A stretch of 64,000 bases of DNA, from NCBI RefSeq assembly GCF_003063575.1, contig NZ_NESC01000006.1, positions 1 through 64,000 on the forward strand, written 5' to 3'. Shown here in pieces: positions 17,857 through 29,021 of the stretch. Position 1 is the stretch's first letter, and every line of letters begins with the position of its first letter. The notes under the pieces are model-generated. The model was not told the origin of the DNA. It was given only the letters and a program-made list of their open reading frames with translations, and did no database searches. The translations under genes were made by a program, and so were the position numbers. This DNA comes from Limnohabitans sp. Jir72 (GTDB lineage Bacteria > Pseudomonadota > Gammaproteobacteria > Burkholderiales > Burkholderiaceae_C).

Positions 17857-18675
17857 TTATTGGTTGATCGTGGCACCGGTCTTGCGCATGGCACCGATGT
17901 GGCCGCGCAGCTCGTGCACGATGTTGGTGAACTCGGGCGTGTAGGTGATCTCCAGATCACGCGGGCGCGGCAGGTCGATTTCTTTTTTCACCACAAAGCG
18001 GCCTGGGCTCTTGCTCATCACGTACACCGTGTCGGCCAAGAACACCGATTCGCGCAGGTCGTGCGTGACCAAGATGACGTTGAACTTTTGCTCGGTCCAC
18101 AGGTCGCGCAAGATGCACCAGAGCTCTTCGCGCGTGAACGCATCGAGCGCACCAAAGGGCTCGTCCAGCAGCAGCATTTTGGGTTCATGAATCAGGGCAC
18201 GGCAGATGCTGGCGCGTTGCTGCATGCCGCCCGACAGTTGCCAGGGGAACTTGTCTTCGTAACCGGCCAGGCCCACGGTGTTCAGCAGCTTGCGGGCGCG
18301 CTCCACATATTCGGCCTTTTTTTGCTTGAAGTTCGTGCGGTAGGGCTCCACGATTTCCAGCGGCAGCAGCACGTTGTCGAGCGTGGTGCGCCAAGGCAAG
18401 AGCGACGAGGCCTGAAACGCCATGCCGCTGATCTTGAGCGGGCCGGTCACGGGCTGGCCGTCCACCAGGATGCGGCCACGGCTTGGCATCTTCAGGCCGG
18501 TGGTCAGCTTCATGAAGGTCGATTTGCCGCAGCCCGATGGGCCGACGATGGCGATGAACTCGCCTTGCTTGACCTGCAGGTTGATGTCTTCCACCGCGAA
18601 GTGGTTTTGCGCCAGCAACTCGTCGTTGTAGGCCAGCCAGACATTCTGGAAATCAACGAATGCGTCTTGGGACAT
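17857..18675 (-). CDS. ABC transporter ATPase (SsuB/TauB type)
   Basis: A 272-residue cytoplasmic ATPase: Walker A GPSGCGKST, Q loop MAFQASSLLPWRT, signature LSGGMQQRASICRAL, Walker B MLLLDEPFGALD and switch VTHDLRESV. This is the nitrate/sulfonate/taurine class. I chose the ATG at 18675 over an upstream start because the upstream 18 residues show no family similarity. It lies 139 bp after the binding-protein gene; that gap holds a TGTATACA site. Confidence 0.9.
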   Translation of the reverse strand: MSQDAFVDFQNVWLAYNDELLAQNHFAVEDINLQVKQGEFIAIVGPSGCGKSTFMKLTTGLKMPSRGRILVDGQPVTGPLKISGMAFQASSLLPWRTTLDNVLLPLEIVEPYRTNFKQKKAEYVERARKLLNTVGLAGYEDKFPWQLSGGMQQRASICRALIHEPKMLLLDEPFGALDAFTREELWCILRDLWTEQKFNVILVTHDLRESVFLADTVYVMSKSPGRFVVKKEIDLPRPRDLEITYTPEFTNIVHELRGHIGAMRKTGATINQ

Positions 18676-18705
18676 GGTGTGAACTCGGGAAATGGTGTTC
18701 GAACG

Positions 18706-18713
18706 TGTATACA
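18706..18713. promoter_or_regulatory. TGTATACA palindrome (putative GntR operator)
   Basis: TGTATACA lies 31 bp upstream of the ABC ATPase start. It is the same octamer found before the xanthine permease, between gntR and uraH, and before puuD. It fits the FadR-type GntR pattern T-N-GT-N3-AC-N-A only partly at its outer bases. Confidence 0.4.
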
Positions 18714-18813
18714 GCTGGGCCTCAAACAAACCGCAGCACGGGGCTGCGGTCTATTGGGGCTGCGGCTGGGCTTCAGCCGATCCGGTCCGATGCGCGATCA
18801 GACCGGGTGGGGA

Positions 18814-19848
18814 TCACTTCTTGATTTTGGGCAAGATGTCCAGGTCTTTGGCCGAAGGCAAGAAGGAGCCGTTCCAGATGTCGTCGGCCTTGACGCGGGT
18901 CTTGGTGTTGAACGCGTCAGACACTTGCGAAGCCATCAGCGACAGGCGTGGGCCCTTGACCTGACCGAAGCCTTCGGTGTGCGCATCGGGGCTGTTGATC
19001 ACGGTGTCGATGGCCAATTTCAAGCGGCGGGTTTCCAGATCCACGTTGATGATGCCGTCACGGGCCTTGACGGTTTCAATCGCCTTGGCCGGGTTGGCCA
19101 TCACGTCTTTGGCGCCCTTGGTGAAAGCGGCCAAGAAGGCTTTCACAGCAGCTGGGTTTTCTTTCAGGATTTTGGGCGAAGCGATGATGGCGTTGCCATA
19201 CAGTTTCACGCCGTAGTCGGGGTACTGCATCACAACCACGTCTTCGGCTTTCACGCCACGTGCTTCGATGTTGAGCAGCGAGGTGAAGGTGAAGCCGGTG
19301 ATGGCGTCCACGTCGCCGCGCACCAGCATGGTTTCACGCAGTGGTGGGTCCATGGCGGTCCAGGCCACATTGCCGATGCCGTTGGCTTTTTGGAAGATGG
19401 GGAAGGCCCGGCGACCAGCGTCAAACACGGGGGCCCCCAGCTTTTTGCCAGCCAGGTCGGCAGGTGTTTTGATGCCGGACTTCTTCAGTGCCATGACCGA
19501 CGCGGGTGTGTTGTTGTAAACCATCATGATGGCCACAGGCTTGTTGGGCGCATCGGGGTTGTTGGCGTGGAATTCCATCAGGGCGGCCAAGTCGGCAAAG
19601 CCCATGTCGTAAGTGCCCGAGGCCACGCGGGTGACCGCGCCGCCCGAACCGTTGCCAGAATCCACGGTCACGTCCAGCTTGGCATCTTTGAAATAACCAT
19701 TGGCACCAGGCACCAAGAAGAAAGCGGCAGGGCCCTCAAAACGCCAGTCCATCTGGAACTTGATGGGCGTGGTTTGGGCCTGCGCTGTGCCAAAAGCGGC
19801 AACAGCGGCCAGCATGGCGGTGGTCTTGAGGAAGAAACGCTTGGTCAT
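18814..19848 (-). CDS. ABC transporter substrate-binding protein, NMT1/THI5-like
   Basis: A 344-residue periplasmic protein with a signal peptide ending AQAQ (about residue 25). The mature start TTPIKFQMDWRFEGPAAFF and VTVDSGNGSGGAVTRVASG, FADLAALMEF and GIKTPADLAGKKLGAP are typical of NMT1/SsuA-like receptors, which bind pyrimidines, sulfonates, taurine, nitrate and others. Substrate cannot be read from the sequence. The ATG at 19848 has CAGGAG upstream. It is the first gene of the ABC-ureD transcript. Confidence 0.88.
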   Translation of the reverse strand: MTKRFFLKTTAMLAAVAAFGTAQAQTTPIKFQMDWRFEGPAAFFLVPGANGYFKDAKLDVTVDSGNGSGGAVTRVASGTYDMGFADLAALMEFHANNPDAPNKPVAIMMVYNNTPASVMALKKSGIKTPADLAGKKLGAPVFDAGRRAFPIFQKANGIGNVAWTAMDPPLRETMLVRGDVDAITGFTFTSLLNIEARGVKAEDVVVMQYPDYGVKLYGNAIIASPKILKENPAAVKAFLAAFTKGAKDVMANPAKAIETVKARDGIINVDLETRRLKLAIDTVINSPDAHTEGFGQVKGPRLSLMASQVSDAFNTKTRVKADDIWNGSFLPSAKDLDILPKIKK

Positions 19849-19887
19849 GGAGGGCTCCTGAGGGCAAATAAACGGTGAATCTTGTCT

Positions 19888-19903
19888 AGCAAATTCGATG
19901 CCC
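19888..19903 (-). promoter_or_regulatory. Sigma-54-type promoter for the ABC-ureD operon
   Basis: On the minus strand GGGCATCGAATTTGCT has GG-N10-GC spacing and matches 9 of the 11 fixed positions of TGGCAC-N5-TTGC(A/T), mismatched at the same two positions as the ureA promoter. Transcription would start near 19876, 28 bases before the start codon. Confidence 0.55.
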
Positions 19904-19949
19904 ATTATCTGCGAAGCCCCTGGCGCGTTTGTCAGGGCATTCCCCCGTT

Positions 19950-19996
19950 AAAAACCTGTTTGGTGCATAACAAGGGTTTGTTGTGCACCAAAACAG
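19950..19996 (-). terminator. Terminator of maeB
   Basis: CCTGTTTGGTGCATAACAA and TTGTTGTGCACCAAAACAGG form a long stem with one bulge and one mismatch around a 4-base loop. On the minus strand it is followed by TTTTTAACG, as expected for termination after maeB. Confidence 0.75.
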
Positions 19997-20054
19997 GTGA
20001 TTTTCACGATCGAACGCCGAGTGCGCCCAGTCAGGGCGCACCGGTGCACCAGCC

Positions 20055-22352
<2,298 letters not shown>

Positions 22353-22444
22353 TGTTGTTGTCTCAACAGATAAAGAAAAAAGAATGGGTGACAGCGTAAC
22401 GCATTTGCCACCCGCTTTCGATGCGGATTACCCCCCTGAAAAGC

Positions 22445-22473
22445 AAAAGGCCAAGCACTTGGCTTGGCCTTTT
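22445..22473. terminator. Terminator after the xanthine/urate permease
   Basis: AAAAGGCCAAGC and GCTTGGCCTTTT form a perfect 12-bp stem with a 5-base loop and A/T tails on both sides, between the permease and maeB (both minus strand). Confidence 0.85.
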
Positions 22474-22482
22474 CAGTGAGTT

Positions 22483-22555
22483 GTAGGAGCCCCGCCCTCG
22501 GGGCGATGACCTGCAGTGATGCCGGCGCAGATCGCGACGGGGGCGTCGCTCCTAC
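22483..22555. repeat. Single palindromic (REP-like) repeat
   Basis: Begins GTAGGAGCCCCGCCC and ends GGGCGTCGCTCCTAC. It is a diverged solitary member of the same family as the arrays at 7019-7458 and 33434-33990. It lies just downstream of the permease stop codon. Confidence 0.8.
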
Positions 22556-22571
22556 ATGTTCAAAGCGGGCT

Positions 22572-24059
22572 TCAGTGCGCTTCAGCCTGCTTGGCCGCTT
22601 CGATGGCGTCACGGTTGTCACCGCTGGCGCCGTTGAAGAACAGGTTCAGGATCACCGCGCTGATGGAGGCCAGCAAAATGCCCGACTCGATCAGGGGATG
22701 CAGACCGTGCGGCATCCACTGTTTGAAGTTGGGGGCGATCAGCGGGATCATGCCGATGCCAATCGAGATGGCCACGATGAGTGCGTTGAAGCGGTTGTGC
22801 TTGAAGTCCACGCCACCCAAGATGCGGATGCCGGTGGCAGCCACCATGCCGAACATGACCAGACCCGCACCGCCCAACACCACGGTGGGCAGCGATTCGA
22901 CCAATGCCGCCATCTTGGGCAACAGGCCCAGGGCGATCAAGATCAAACCACCGGCCACGCAGACAAAGCGGCTCTTGACGCCGGTCACGGCCACCAAGCC
23001 CACGTTTTGCGAAAAGCTGGTGTAGGGGAAGGTGTTGAAGATGCCGCCAATCAACGTGCCCAGACCGTCGGTGCGCAGACCGCGTGTGAGGGCGGCCTGG
23101 TCGACCTTGCTGTCGGTCATTTCGCCCAGCGCCAGGAACATGCCGGTGGACTCGATCATCACCACGATCATCACCAGCGACATGGTCAAGATGAGCACCG
23201 GGTCAAACACCGGCATGCCAAAGTGGAAGGGCGTCACGATGCCGAACCAATCGGCCTTGCCGACTTTGTCGAAGGTCATCAGGCCCATGGCGGTGGCGAC
23301 CACGCCACCGATCACGATGCCCAACAGCACCGAGATGTTGGCCACAAAACCTTTGGCGTAACGGGCGATCAGCAAAATGGACACCAGCACCAAAGCGGCC
23401 ACACCCACACCGCCCAGATCGGCGTATTTGGGGTTGGGCATCTTGGGCAGCAAGGCCAGGTCTTTGGGGATGGCGGGCAAGGTGGAGCCGGGTGCAGTCG
23501 CCGCAGCGGTGGCGGCGTCCAGCCAGGCTTTGTGCTCAGGCGTCACCACGCTGGGGGCGGTGGGGCCAAAGGGGTTGCCAAAGATCCAGTTGATGCCGAT
23601 GCGCATCAGGCTGATGCCGATCACGGCAATGATGGTGCCGGTGACCACCGGCGGAAAGAAGCGCAGCATGCGGCTGACCAAAGGCGCGATCAGGATCGAG
23701 ATGATGCCTGCCCCGATGATGGAGCCAAAGATCAGTTGCGCGCCGATCTCGCCGGGGTTGGCGTTGGCCATGGCCACCATGGGGGCCACGGAGGCAAAAG
23801 TCACGCCCATCATGACGGGCAGTTTGATGCCAAACAGCTGTGTGGCACCCAGCGACTGGATCAGGGTGACCAGACCGCAGCAAAACAGGTCGGCCGAGAT
23901 CAGGTAAGCCACGTCTTGTGGGCTCAATTTCAGGGCGCGGCCCACGATCAGGGGCACGGCCACCGCACCGGCGTACATCACCAGCACATGTTGCAGGCCC
24001 AATGCGGCGAGCTTGCCACTGGGCAGTTGCTCGTCCACGGGGTGGATGGTTGAACTCAT
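22572..24059 (-). CDS. NCS2 xanthine/uric acid permease
   Basis: Proton-coupled purine importer of the nucleobase-ascorbate transporter family, 495 residues with about 12-14 membrane spans. Motifs: LQHVLVMYAGAVAVPLI at the N-terminus, TFASVAPMVAMA in TM3, MIESTGMFLALGEMTD in TM8, and NTFPYTSFSQNVGLVAVTGVKSR, the signature region in TM9-10 (S-x-N-x-G motif). These fit xanthine/urate rather than uracil transporters. The ATG at 24059 has AAGGAG upstream. A TGTATACA operator-like site 77 bp upstream links it to the purine cluster about 6 kb away. Confidence 0.9.
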   Translation of the reverse strand: MSSTIHPVDEQLPSGKLAALGLQHVLVMYAGAVAVPLIVGRALKLSPQDVAYLISADLFCCGLVTLIQSLGATQLFGIKLPVMMGVTFASVAPMVAMANANPGEIGAQLIFGSIIGAGIISILIAPLVSRMLRFFPPVVTGTIIAVIGISLMRIGINWIFGNPFGPTAPSVVTPEHKAWLDAATAAATAPGSTLPAIPKDLALLPKMPNPKYADLGGVGVAALVLVSILLIARYAKGFVANISVLLGIVIGGVVATAMGLMTFDKVGKADWFGIVTPFHFGMPVFDPVLILTMSLVMIVVMIESTGMFLALGEMTDSKVDQAALTRGLRTDGLGTLIGGIFNTFPYTSFSQNVGLVAVTGVKSRFVCVAGGLILIALGLLPKMAALVESLPTVVLGGAGLVMFGMVAATGIRILGGVDFKHNRFNALIVAISIGIGMIPLIAPNFKQWMPHGLHPLIESGILLASISAVILNLFFNGASGDNRDAIEAAKQAEAH

Positions 24060-24135
24060 GGAGGGGTCTCCTTGCAAGTAAACGGGAGGGGGGAATCCGA
24101 AAGCGGCTAGAACTTTGCCGCTTTGTGTGCTGAAC

Positions 24136-24143
24136 TGTATACA
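24136..24143. promoter_or_regulatory. TGTATACA palindrome (putative GntR operator)
   Basis: CTGTATACAA upstream of the xanthine/urate permease gene. It shares the octamer with the gntR-uraH and puuD upstream regions and fits the FadR-type GntR consensus. Confidence 0.55.
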
Positions 24144-24234
24144 AAAACCAATGCATGCAGATCAGTGCAAACCCTTGGCTGGCACCAAGACCTGGGGCCG
24201 CCATGGCGGGCCCCGGGTTTGAGACGGCGGTGTT

Positions 24235-27200
24235 TCAGCGCTGTGGCGCAGCGGGCTCCAAATCGGCCACAGCCGCGTCGGTGAGCGCTGAACCAATGTG
24301 GGTGGCATGGGGGGCTTCATGGCCCGTGGCCGGGAACAATCGGCGCAGCACCACGAAAAACACCGGCACCAAGAACACCGCCAGCAGGGTGGCGGTGATC
24401 ATGCCGCCCATCACCCCGGTGCCAATCGCACGTTGGCTGGCCGAGCCCGCGCCAGTGGCCATGGCCAACGGCAGCACTCCCAAAATGAAAGCGAACGAGG
24501 TCATGATGATGGGCCGAAAGCGCAGATGGCAAGCCGCCAGCGTGGCCTCGATCAGGCCTTTGCCTTCGGCTTGCAGGTCCTTGGCGAACTCGATGATCAA
24601 GATGGCATTCTTGGCCGACAGACCGATGATGGTGATCAGGCCAACCTTGAAGTACACGTCGTTGGGCATGCCGCGCAGCCAGACGCCCACCAGCGCGCCC
24701 ACGATGCCCAACGGCACCACCAGCAGCACGGCCACCGGGATGCTCCAGCTCTCATACAGCGCAGACAGGCACAGGAACACCGCCAGCATCGAGAAAGCCA
24801 GCAAGACGCCCGCTTGCGCACCCGAGAGTTTTTCTTCGCGCGACTGACCTGTCCATTCGTAGCCAAAGCCTTGCGGCAGCTGGGCGGCCAAGCGTTCCAT
24901 CTCGGCCATGGCGTCACCGGTCGAGTAACCCGCAGCCGCATCGCCGCCGATCTTCATGGCGGGGTAGCCGTTGTAACGCACCGTCTGCACCGGGCCCGTG
25001 ACCCAACGCACGCTGGCAATCGCCGACAGGGGCACCAGCTGCCCTTTGCTGCCGGGCACGCTCAGTCGCAGCACATCGTCGGGCTGCATGCGCGTGCGGG
25101 CTTCGGCTTGCACGATCACACGTTGCAGACGGCCTGCGCTTGGGAAGTCGTTGATGTAAGCAGAACCCAGTGCCGTGGAGAGCACGGCGCCCACACTGTC
25201 AAAACCCACCCCCATGGCGGCGGCCCGTTCGCGGTCGATGTCCAGCTGCAGCTGCGGTGCATCTTCCAGCCCGTCGGGGCGCACACCTTGCAGCACCTTG
25301 CTTTGCGAGGCCATGCCCAACAACTGGTTGCGTGCGGCGACCAAGGCGTCGTGGCCCATGCCTGCGCGGTCCTGCAGTCGGAAGTTGAAGCCCGTGGCGG
25401 TGCCCAGCTCAGGGATCGGAGGTGGCGAGAGCGGGAAGATGAAGGCATCGCGGATGCCCATGAGCGCCCCAAAAGCACGGCCAGCCAGAGCTTGTGCGCT
25501 GTGCTCTTTGCCGGGGCGTTCGTCCCAGGGCTTGAGTGGCACAAAGGCCAGTGCGGCGTTTTGCCCCGAGCCCGAGAAAGAAAAGCCCAGCACGCCCACC
25601 ACCTTGTCCACCTCGGGTTGACCCAAGAAGAACTGCTCCACTTTTTGCATCGCCAGCAAGGTGCGGTCCTGCGACGCCCCAGGTGGCAATTGCACGTTCA
25701 CGATCAAGTAGCCCTGGTCTTCGTTGGGCAAGAAGGAATTGGGCAGGCGCTGGTACATGAAAGCCGCCGTGGCCACGATGACCCCATAGACCAGCAGCCA
25801 TCGACCGGCCTTGGGCAGGATGCGGGCGACGCCCGCTTCGTAACCATGGGTGGCCTGTTTGAAGCGGCGGTTGAACGCGCCGAAAAAGCCCTTTTTGTGG
25901 TGGTGACCGGGCGTCACGGGCTTGAGCAGTGTGGCGCACAGCGCGGGCGTGAGCGACAAGGCCATGGTGGCCGAGAACACCATGGACGCCACCATGGCCA
26001 GCGAGAACTGGCGGTAAATGTTGCCCACCGAGCCGCTGAAAAACGCCATGGGCACGAACACCGAGATCAGCACCACCGTGATGCCGATGATGGCTCCGGT
26101 GATCTGGCCCATGGCCTTGATGGTGGCTTCACGCGGCGACAGACCTTCTTCGGCCATGATGCGTTCGACGTTCTCCACCACCACGATGGCATCGTCCACC
26201 AAAATGCCGATGGCCAGCACCATGCCAAAGAGCGTGAGCACGTTGATCGAAAACCCCAGCGCCAGCATCACGCCAAAGGTGCCCAGCAGCGCCACCGGTA
26301 CCACGATGGTCGGGATCAGGGTGTAGCGGATGTTCTGCAGGAAGACCAGCATCACGATGAACACCAGCACGATGGCTTCGAGCAGGGTCTTGACCACTTC
26401 ATGGATCGAGATGCGCACGAACTTGGAGCTGTCGTAGGGCACTTCGTAGCTCACGCCCTCGGGCATGTATTTTTTCAGATCGGCCATGCGTTCGCGCACG
26501 CCCGTGGCGGCAGCCAAGGCGTTGCCGGTGGGCGAGAGTTGGATGCCCAAACCCGTGGCGGGCATGCCGTTCAGGCGCGAAGCCGACACGTAAGCCTGGC
26601 CAGCCACCTCGATGCGGGCCACATCGCGCAGGCGCACGCTGGAGCCGTCTGTGTTGGCGCGCAGCAAGATCTGGCCAAACTGGTCCACGCTGGAGAGTTG
26701 GCCATTGACCTTGACGGTGGCAAATTGGGTCTGCCCCATCACATTGGGCAGGCCGCCGATGCTGCCGGCCGAGATCTGCAGGTTTTGGGCGCGGATGGCG
26801 TTGTTCACGTCGTTGGTGGACAGGCCCAGGCCTTGCAACTTTTGCGGATCAACCCACACGCGCATGGCTTTTTCGGTGCCAAACAGCTGCACCTGACCGA
26901 CGCCCGGCACACGCAACAGCTCGGGCTGGATGTTGCGCACCGCGTAGTCACCCAGTGCCACCGGGTCCCAGTTGGCGCTGCTGGAGGTCAGCATCACGAA
27001 CATCAAGAAGTTCGAGCGCGCTTTGTCGACCCGCACGCCTTGCTGCACCACGGCGCTGGGCAAGCGGGGTGTGGCACGCGAGAGGCGGTTTTGCACCTCG
27101 ATCTGTGCGATGGCCACATCGGTGCCGGGCTCGAAGGTGGCGGTCAGCGTGCCTGTGCCGCTGGCGTCCGCTGCCGCTTCCATGTAGATCAGGCCGGGCG

Positions 27201-27417
27201 CGCCGTTGAGCTCTTGCTCGATGACCGACAGCACGCTGTCTTCCATCACCTGGGCCGAGGCGCCGGGGTAGGCCGCGTTGATGACAATCGATGGTGGTGC
27301 CACCGTGGGGTATTGCGCCACGGGCAGCTTGGTGATGGCGGCTGCGCCGAGCACCACGATGAAGAGGGCGATGACCCATGCAAAGATGGGCCGGTCAATG
27401 AAGAACCGGGAATTCAT
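24235..27417 (-). CDS. RND efflux pump inner-membrane transporter (AcrB/MexB, HAE1 type)
   Basis: Proton-driven drug exporter, 1060 residues, the normal size. It starts MNSRFFIDRPIFAWVIALFI with large periplasmic loops (YPTVAPPSIVINAAYPGASA) and conserved TM4 GMVLAIGILVDDAIVVVENVER, which contains the Asp pair of the proton relay, and ends in a repeated second half. I chose the ATG at 27417 because the extra upstream frame only reads the repetitive 3' end of the adaptor gene. It follows the adaptor gene by 14 bp. No outer-membrane channel gene is adjacent. Confidence 0.94.
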   Translation of the reverse strand: MNSRFFIDRPIFAWVIALFIVVLGAAAITKLPVAQYPTVAPPSIVINAAYPGASAQVMEDSVLSVIEQELNGAPGLIYMEAAADASGTGTLTATFEPGTDVAIAQIEVQNRLSRATPRLPSAVVQQGVRVDKARSNFLMFVMLTSSSANWDPVALGDYAVRNIQPELLRVPGVGQVQLFGTEKAMRVWVDPQKLQGLGLSTNDVNNAIRAQNLQISAGSIGGLPNVMGQTQFATVKVNGQLSSVDQFGQILLRANTDGSSVRLRDVARIEVAGQAYVSASRLNGMPATGLGIQLSPTGNALAAATGVRERMADLKKYMPEGVSYEVPYDSSKFVRISIHEVVKTLLEAIVLVFIVMLVFLQNIRYTLIPTIVVPVALLGTFGVMLALGFSINVLTLFGMVLAIGILVDDAIVVVENVERIMAEEGLSPREATIKAMGQITGAIIGITVVLISVFVPMAFFSGSVGNIYRQFSLAMVASMVFSATMALSLTPALCATLLKPVTPGHHHKKGFFGAFNRRFKQATHGYEAGVARILPKAGRWLLVYGVIVATAAFMYQRLPNSFLPNEDQGYLIVNVQLPPGASQDRTLLAMQKVEQFFLGQPEVDKVVGVLGFSFSGSGQNAALAFVPLKPWDERPGKEHSAQALAGRAFGALMGIRDAFIFPLSPPPIPELGTATGFNFRLQDRAGMGHDALVAARNQLLGMASQSKVLQGVRPDGLEDAPQLQLDIDRERAAAMGVGFDSVGAVLSTALGSAYINDFPSAGRLQRVIVQAEARTRMQPDDVLRLSVPGSKGQLVPLSAIASVRWVTGPVQTVRYNGYPAMKIGGDAAAGYSTGDAMAEMERLAAQLPQGFGYEWTGQSREEKLSGAQAGVLLAFSMLAVFLCLSALYESWSIPVAVLLVVPLGIVGALVGVWLRGMPNDVYFKVGLITIIGLSAKNAILIIEFAKDLQAEGKGLIEATLAACHLRFRPIIMTSFAFILGVLPLAMATGAGSASQRAIGTGVMGGMITATLLAVFLVPVFFVVLRRLFPATGHEAPHATHIGSALTDAAVADLEPAAPQR

Positions 27418-27431
27418 TCTGATCTCCCGGT

Positions 27432-28727
27432 TCAGTTCTTGGCGGCTGGGGCCGATGCGGGCGCAGTGGCGGCGGCAGAGGCAGAAGCAGAGGCAGAGGC
27501 AGAGGCAGAGGCGCTGGGGGCCGCTGCCGATGCCGCTTGCCACGGCACGGGCTTGACCGGTACCTTAGGCCGGATCTTCTGGAAGCCGTCCACCACCACT
27601 TGCTCACCGGACTTCAGACCGCCCGTGATGATCCATTGTGGGCCAGCCGGATTGCTGGCATCGCCCAGCATGCCGCCCAGCTGCACAGGGCGTTTGCTGA
27701 CTTGGCCGTCGGCGCCCACCACCAGCACAGTGTCTTCGGATGTGCCGCGCGTGACCGCTTGCTGCGGCAACACCATCGCCTGCTCGCTGCGTGCCACTTG
27801 CAAACGCACTTTGATGAACAAGCCGGGCAGCAGCTCGCCCTTGGGGTTGGGCACTTCGGCGCGCAAAGTGAGCTGGCCGGTGCCCGGGTCCACCGCGATG
27901 TCGGCAAACATCAAGCGGCCGGGCAGGGGGTAGACGCTGCCATCGTCGAGCAGCACCTTCACTTGGGCAGAAGTGCTGCCCTTGAGGTTGCCAGACGCGA
28001 TGGCGCGCTGGATGCGCATGGCCTCGCTGGCGGACTGCGTGAAGTTGGCCATCAGCGTGTCCACTTGCTGGATGGTGGTCAGCTGCGTGGCCTCGGCCTG
28101 GCTGACCAATGCGCCCTCGGTCACCAGCGAGCGGCCGATGCGGCCGTTGATCGGGGCCAGCACCGAGGCGTATTCGACGTTCAGGCGTGCTTGTTGCACA
28201 GCCGCTTTGGCTGCGGCCAAATCGGCTTGTGCCGCGCGGTGGGTGGATTGGGTGCCATCCCAAGCGAGCGCGCTGATCATCTTGGATTCGGCCAGCGGGC
28301 GGTTGCGCTCCAGGGTGGACTGGGCTTGCGCCAGCGCCGCATCGGCTTTGGCTTGGGCAGCCTGCGCGCTCTCCAGTGCAGCCTGGTAGGGCGCAGAGTC
28401 AATGCGGTACAGGCTTTGTCCTGCTTGTACCAGGGCCCCTTCGCTGAACAGCCGTTTTTGCACCACGCCGGTCACGCGGGCACGCACCTGTGCGGTGCGG
28501 ATGGGCTCCAGCCGACCCGACAGTTCCATCTCGATGGGCACCGAAGTCGGTGCCACGGTCACCACGCCCACGGGCACAGGCGGCATCTGGCCGGGGCCTT
28601 GCTGTTCTTTGCCGCAGGCGGTGAGCAGCAGCGCACCCGTCAGCGCCAGTGCCGCAAGGGGCAGGTGAGCGGGGACGGTGCGAAGGGCTTGGAAGGGCTG
28701 AGCCACAGGCCACAGGCTGGGGTGCAT
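27432..28727 (-). CDS. RND efflux periplasmic adaptor lipoprotein (AcrA/MexA type)
   Basis: Membrane fusion protein linking the inner pump to an outer-membrane channel. The 431-residue product has a lipoprotein signal (lipobox LTAC at about residue 38) and the biotinyl-lipoyl half-motif VRARVTGVVQKRLFSEGALVQAGQSLYRID. It has a helical hairpin rich in Ala/Gln and a second half-motif near APINGRIGRSLVTEGALV. The last 35 residues are low-complexity, with Ser-Ala repeated because of a hexanucleotide repeat. AAGGAT precedes the ATG. First gene of the two-gene operon. Confidence 0.93.
   Translation of the reverse strand: MHPSLWPVAQPFQALRTVPAHLPLAALALTGALLLTACGKEQQGPGQMPPVPVGVVTVAPTSVPIEMELSGRLEPIRTAQVRARVTGVVQKRLFSEGALVQAGQSLYRIDSAPYQAALESAQAAQAKADAALAQAQSTLERNRPLAESKMISALAWDGTQSTHRAAQADLAAAKAAVQQARLNVEYASVLAPINGRIGRSLVTEGALVSQAEATQLTTIQQVDTLMANFTQSASEAMRIQRAIASGNLKGSTSAQVKVLLDDGSVYPLPGRLMFADIAVDPGTGQLTLRAEVPNPKGELLPGLFIKVRLQVARSEQAMVLPQQAVTRGTSEDTVLVVGADGQVSKRPVQLGGMLGDASNPAGPQWIITGGLKSGEQVVVDGFQKIRPKVPVKPVPWQAASAAAPSASASASASASASAAATAPASAPAAKN
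27474..27509. repeat. Hexanucleotide microsatellite in the adaptor gene
   Basis: Six tandem GGCAGA units (one with a substitution) encode the (Ser-Ala)n tail of the efflux adaptor. Gain or loss of units would keep the reading frame and only change tail length. Confidence 0.85.
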
Positions 28728-29021
28728 CGGAGATCCTTGTCTGACAAATAAAGCGAGGGCGGCTGTGGGGTACAGCTGCCCAGTGGTGGGGCGTCCGGAG
28801 AGGTCCTCACGGGCGTCGGTCCGGAATGTACCCGCCTATTGTGTCTTGATTCTTGGCGGGTTGCCGTGGCAGTGCCTGGTGTTCAGTTGCGGCCGGCAGC
28901 GTTCAAGTAACATGCTGCCACTCGCGTGCCCCCCGCAGGCGAGCAACCTGCCTTCGAGGCATTTAAGCCCAGCTTCTCTCATGCGCCGACAGGTTTCCCT
29001 TCACATTCACGGAAGTCCTTT

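Noticed and set aside
19950..19996. Palindrome with TGCACC/GGTGCA halves taken at first as an NtrC operator for the ABC-ureD operon
   Set aside because: The halves face outward relative to the NtrC consensus, and on the minus strand the stem is followed by TTTTT right after maeB, so it is a terminator.
24191..24217. Hairpin after the efflux pump gene
   Set aside because: GC-rich inverted repeat without a T tail, so I could not support it as a terminator.
24298..27933. A 1211-codon plus-strand frame antisense to the efflux genes, and a similar 1021-codon frame at 16813-19878
   Set aside because: Composition is dominated by His/Gln/Gly/Ala as expected for the antisense frame of high-G+C genes; no motifs, and the opposite strand carries clear families.
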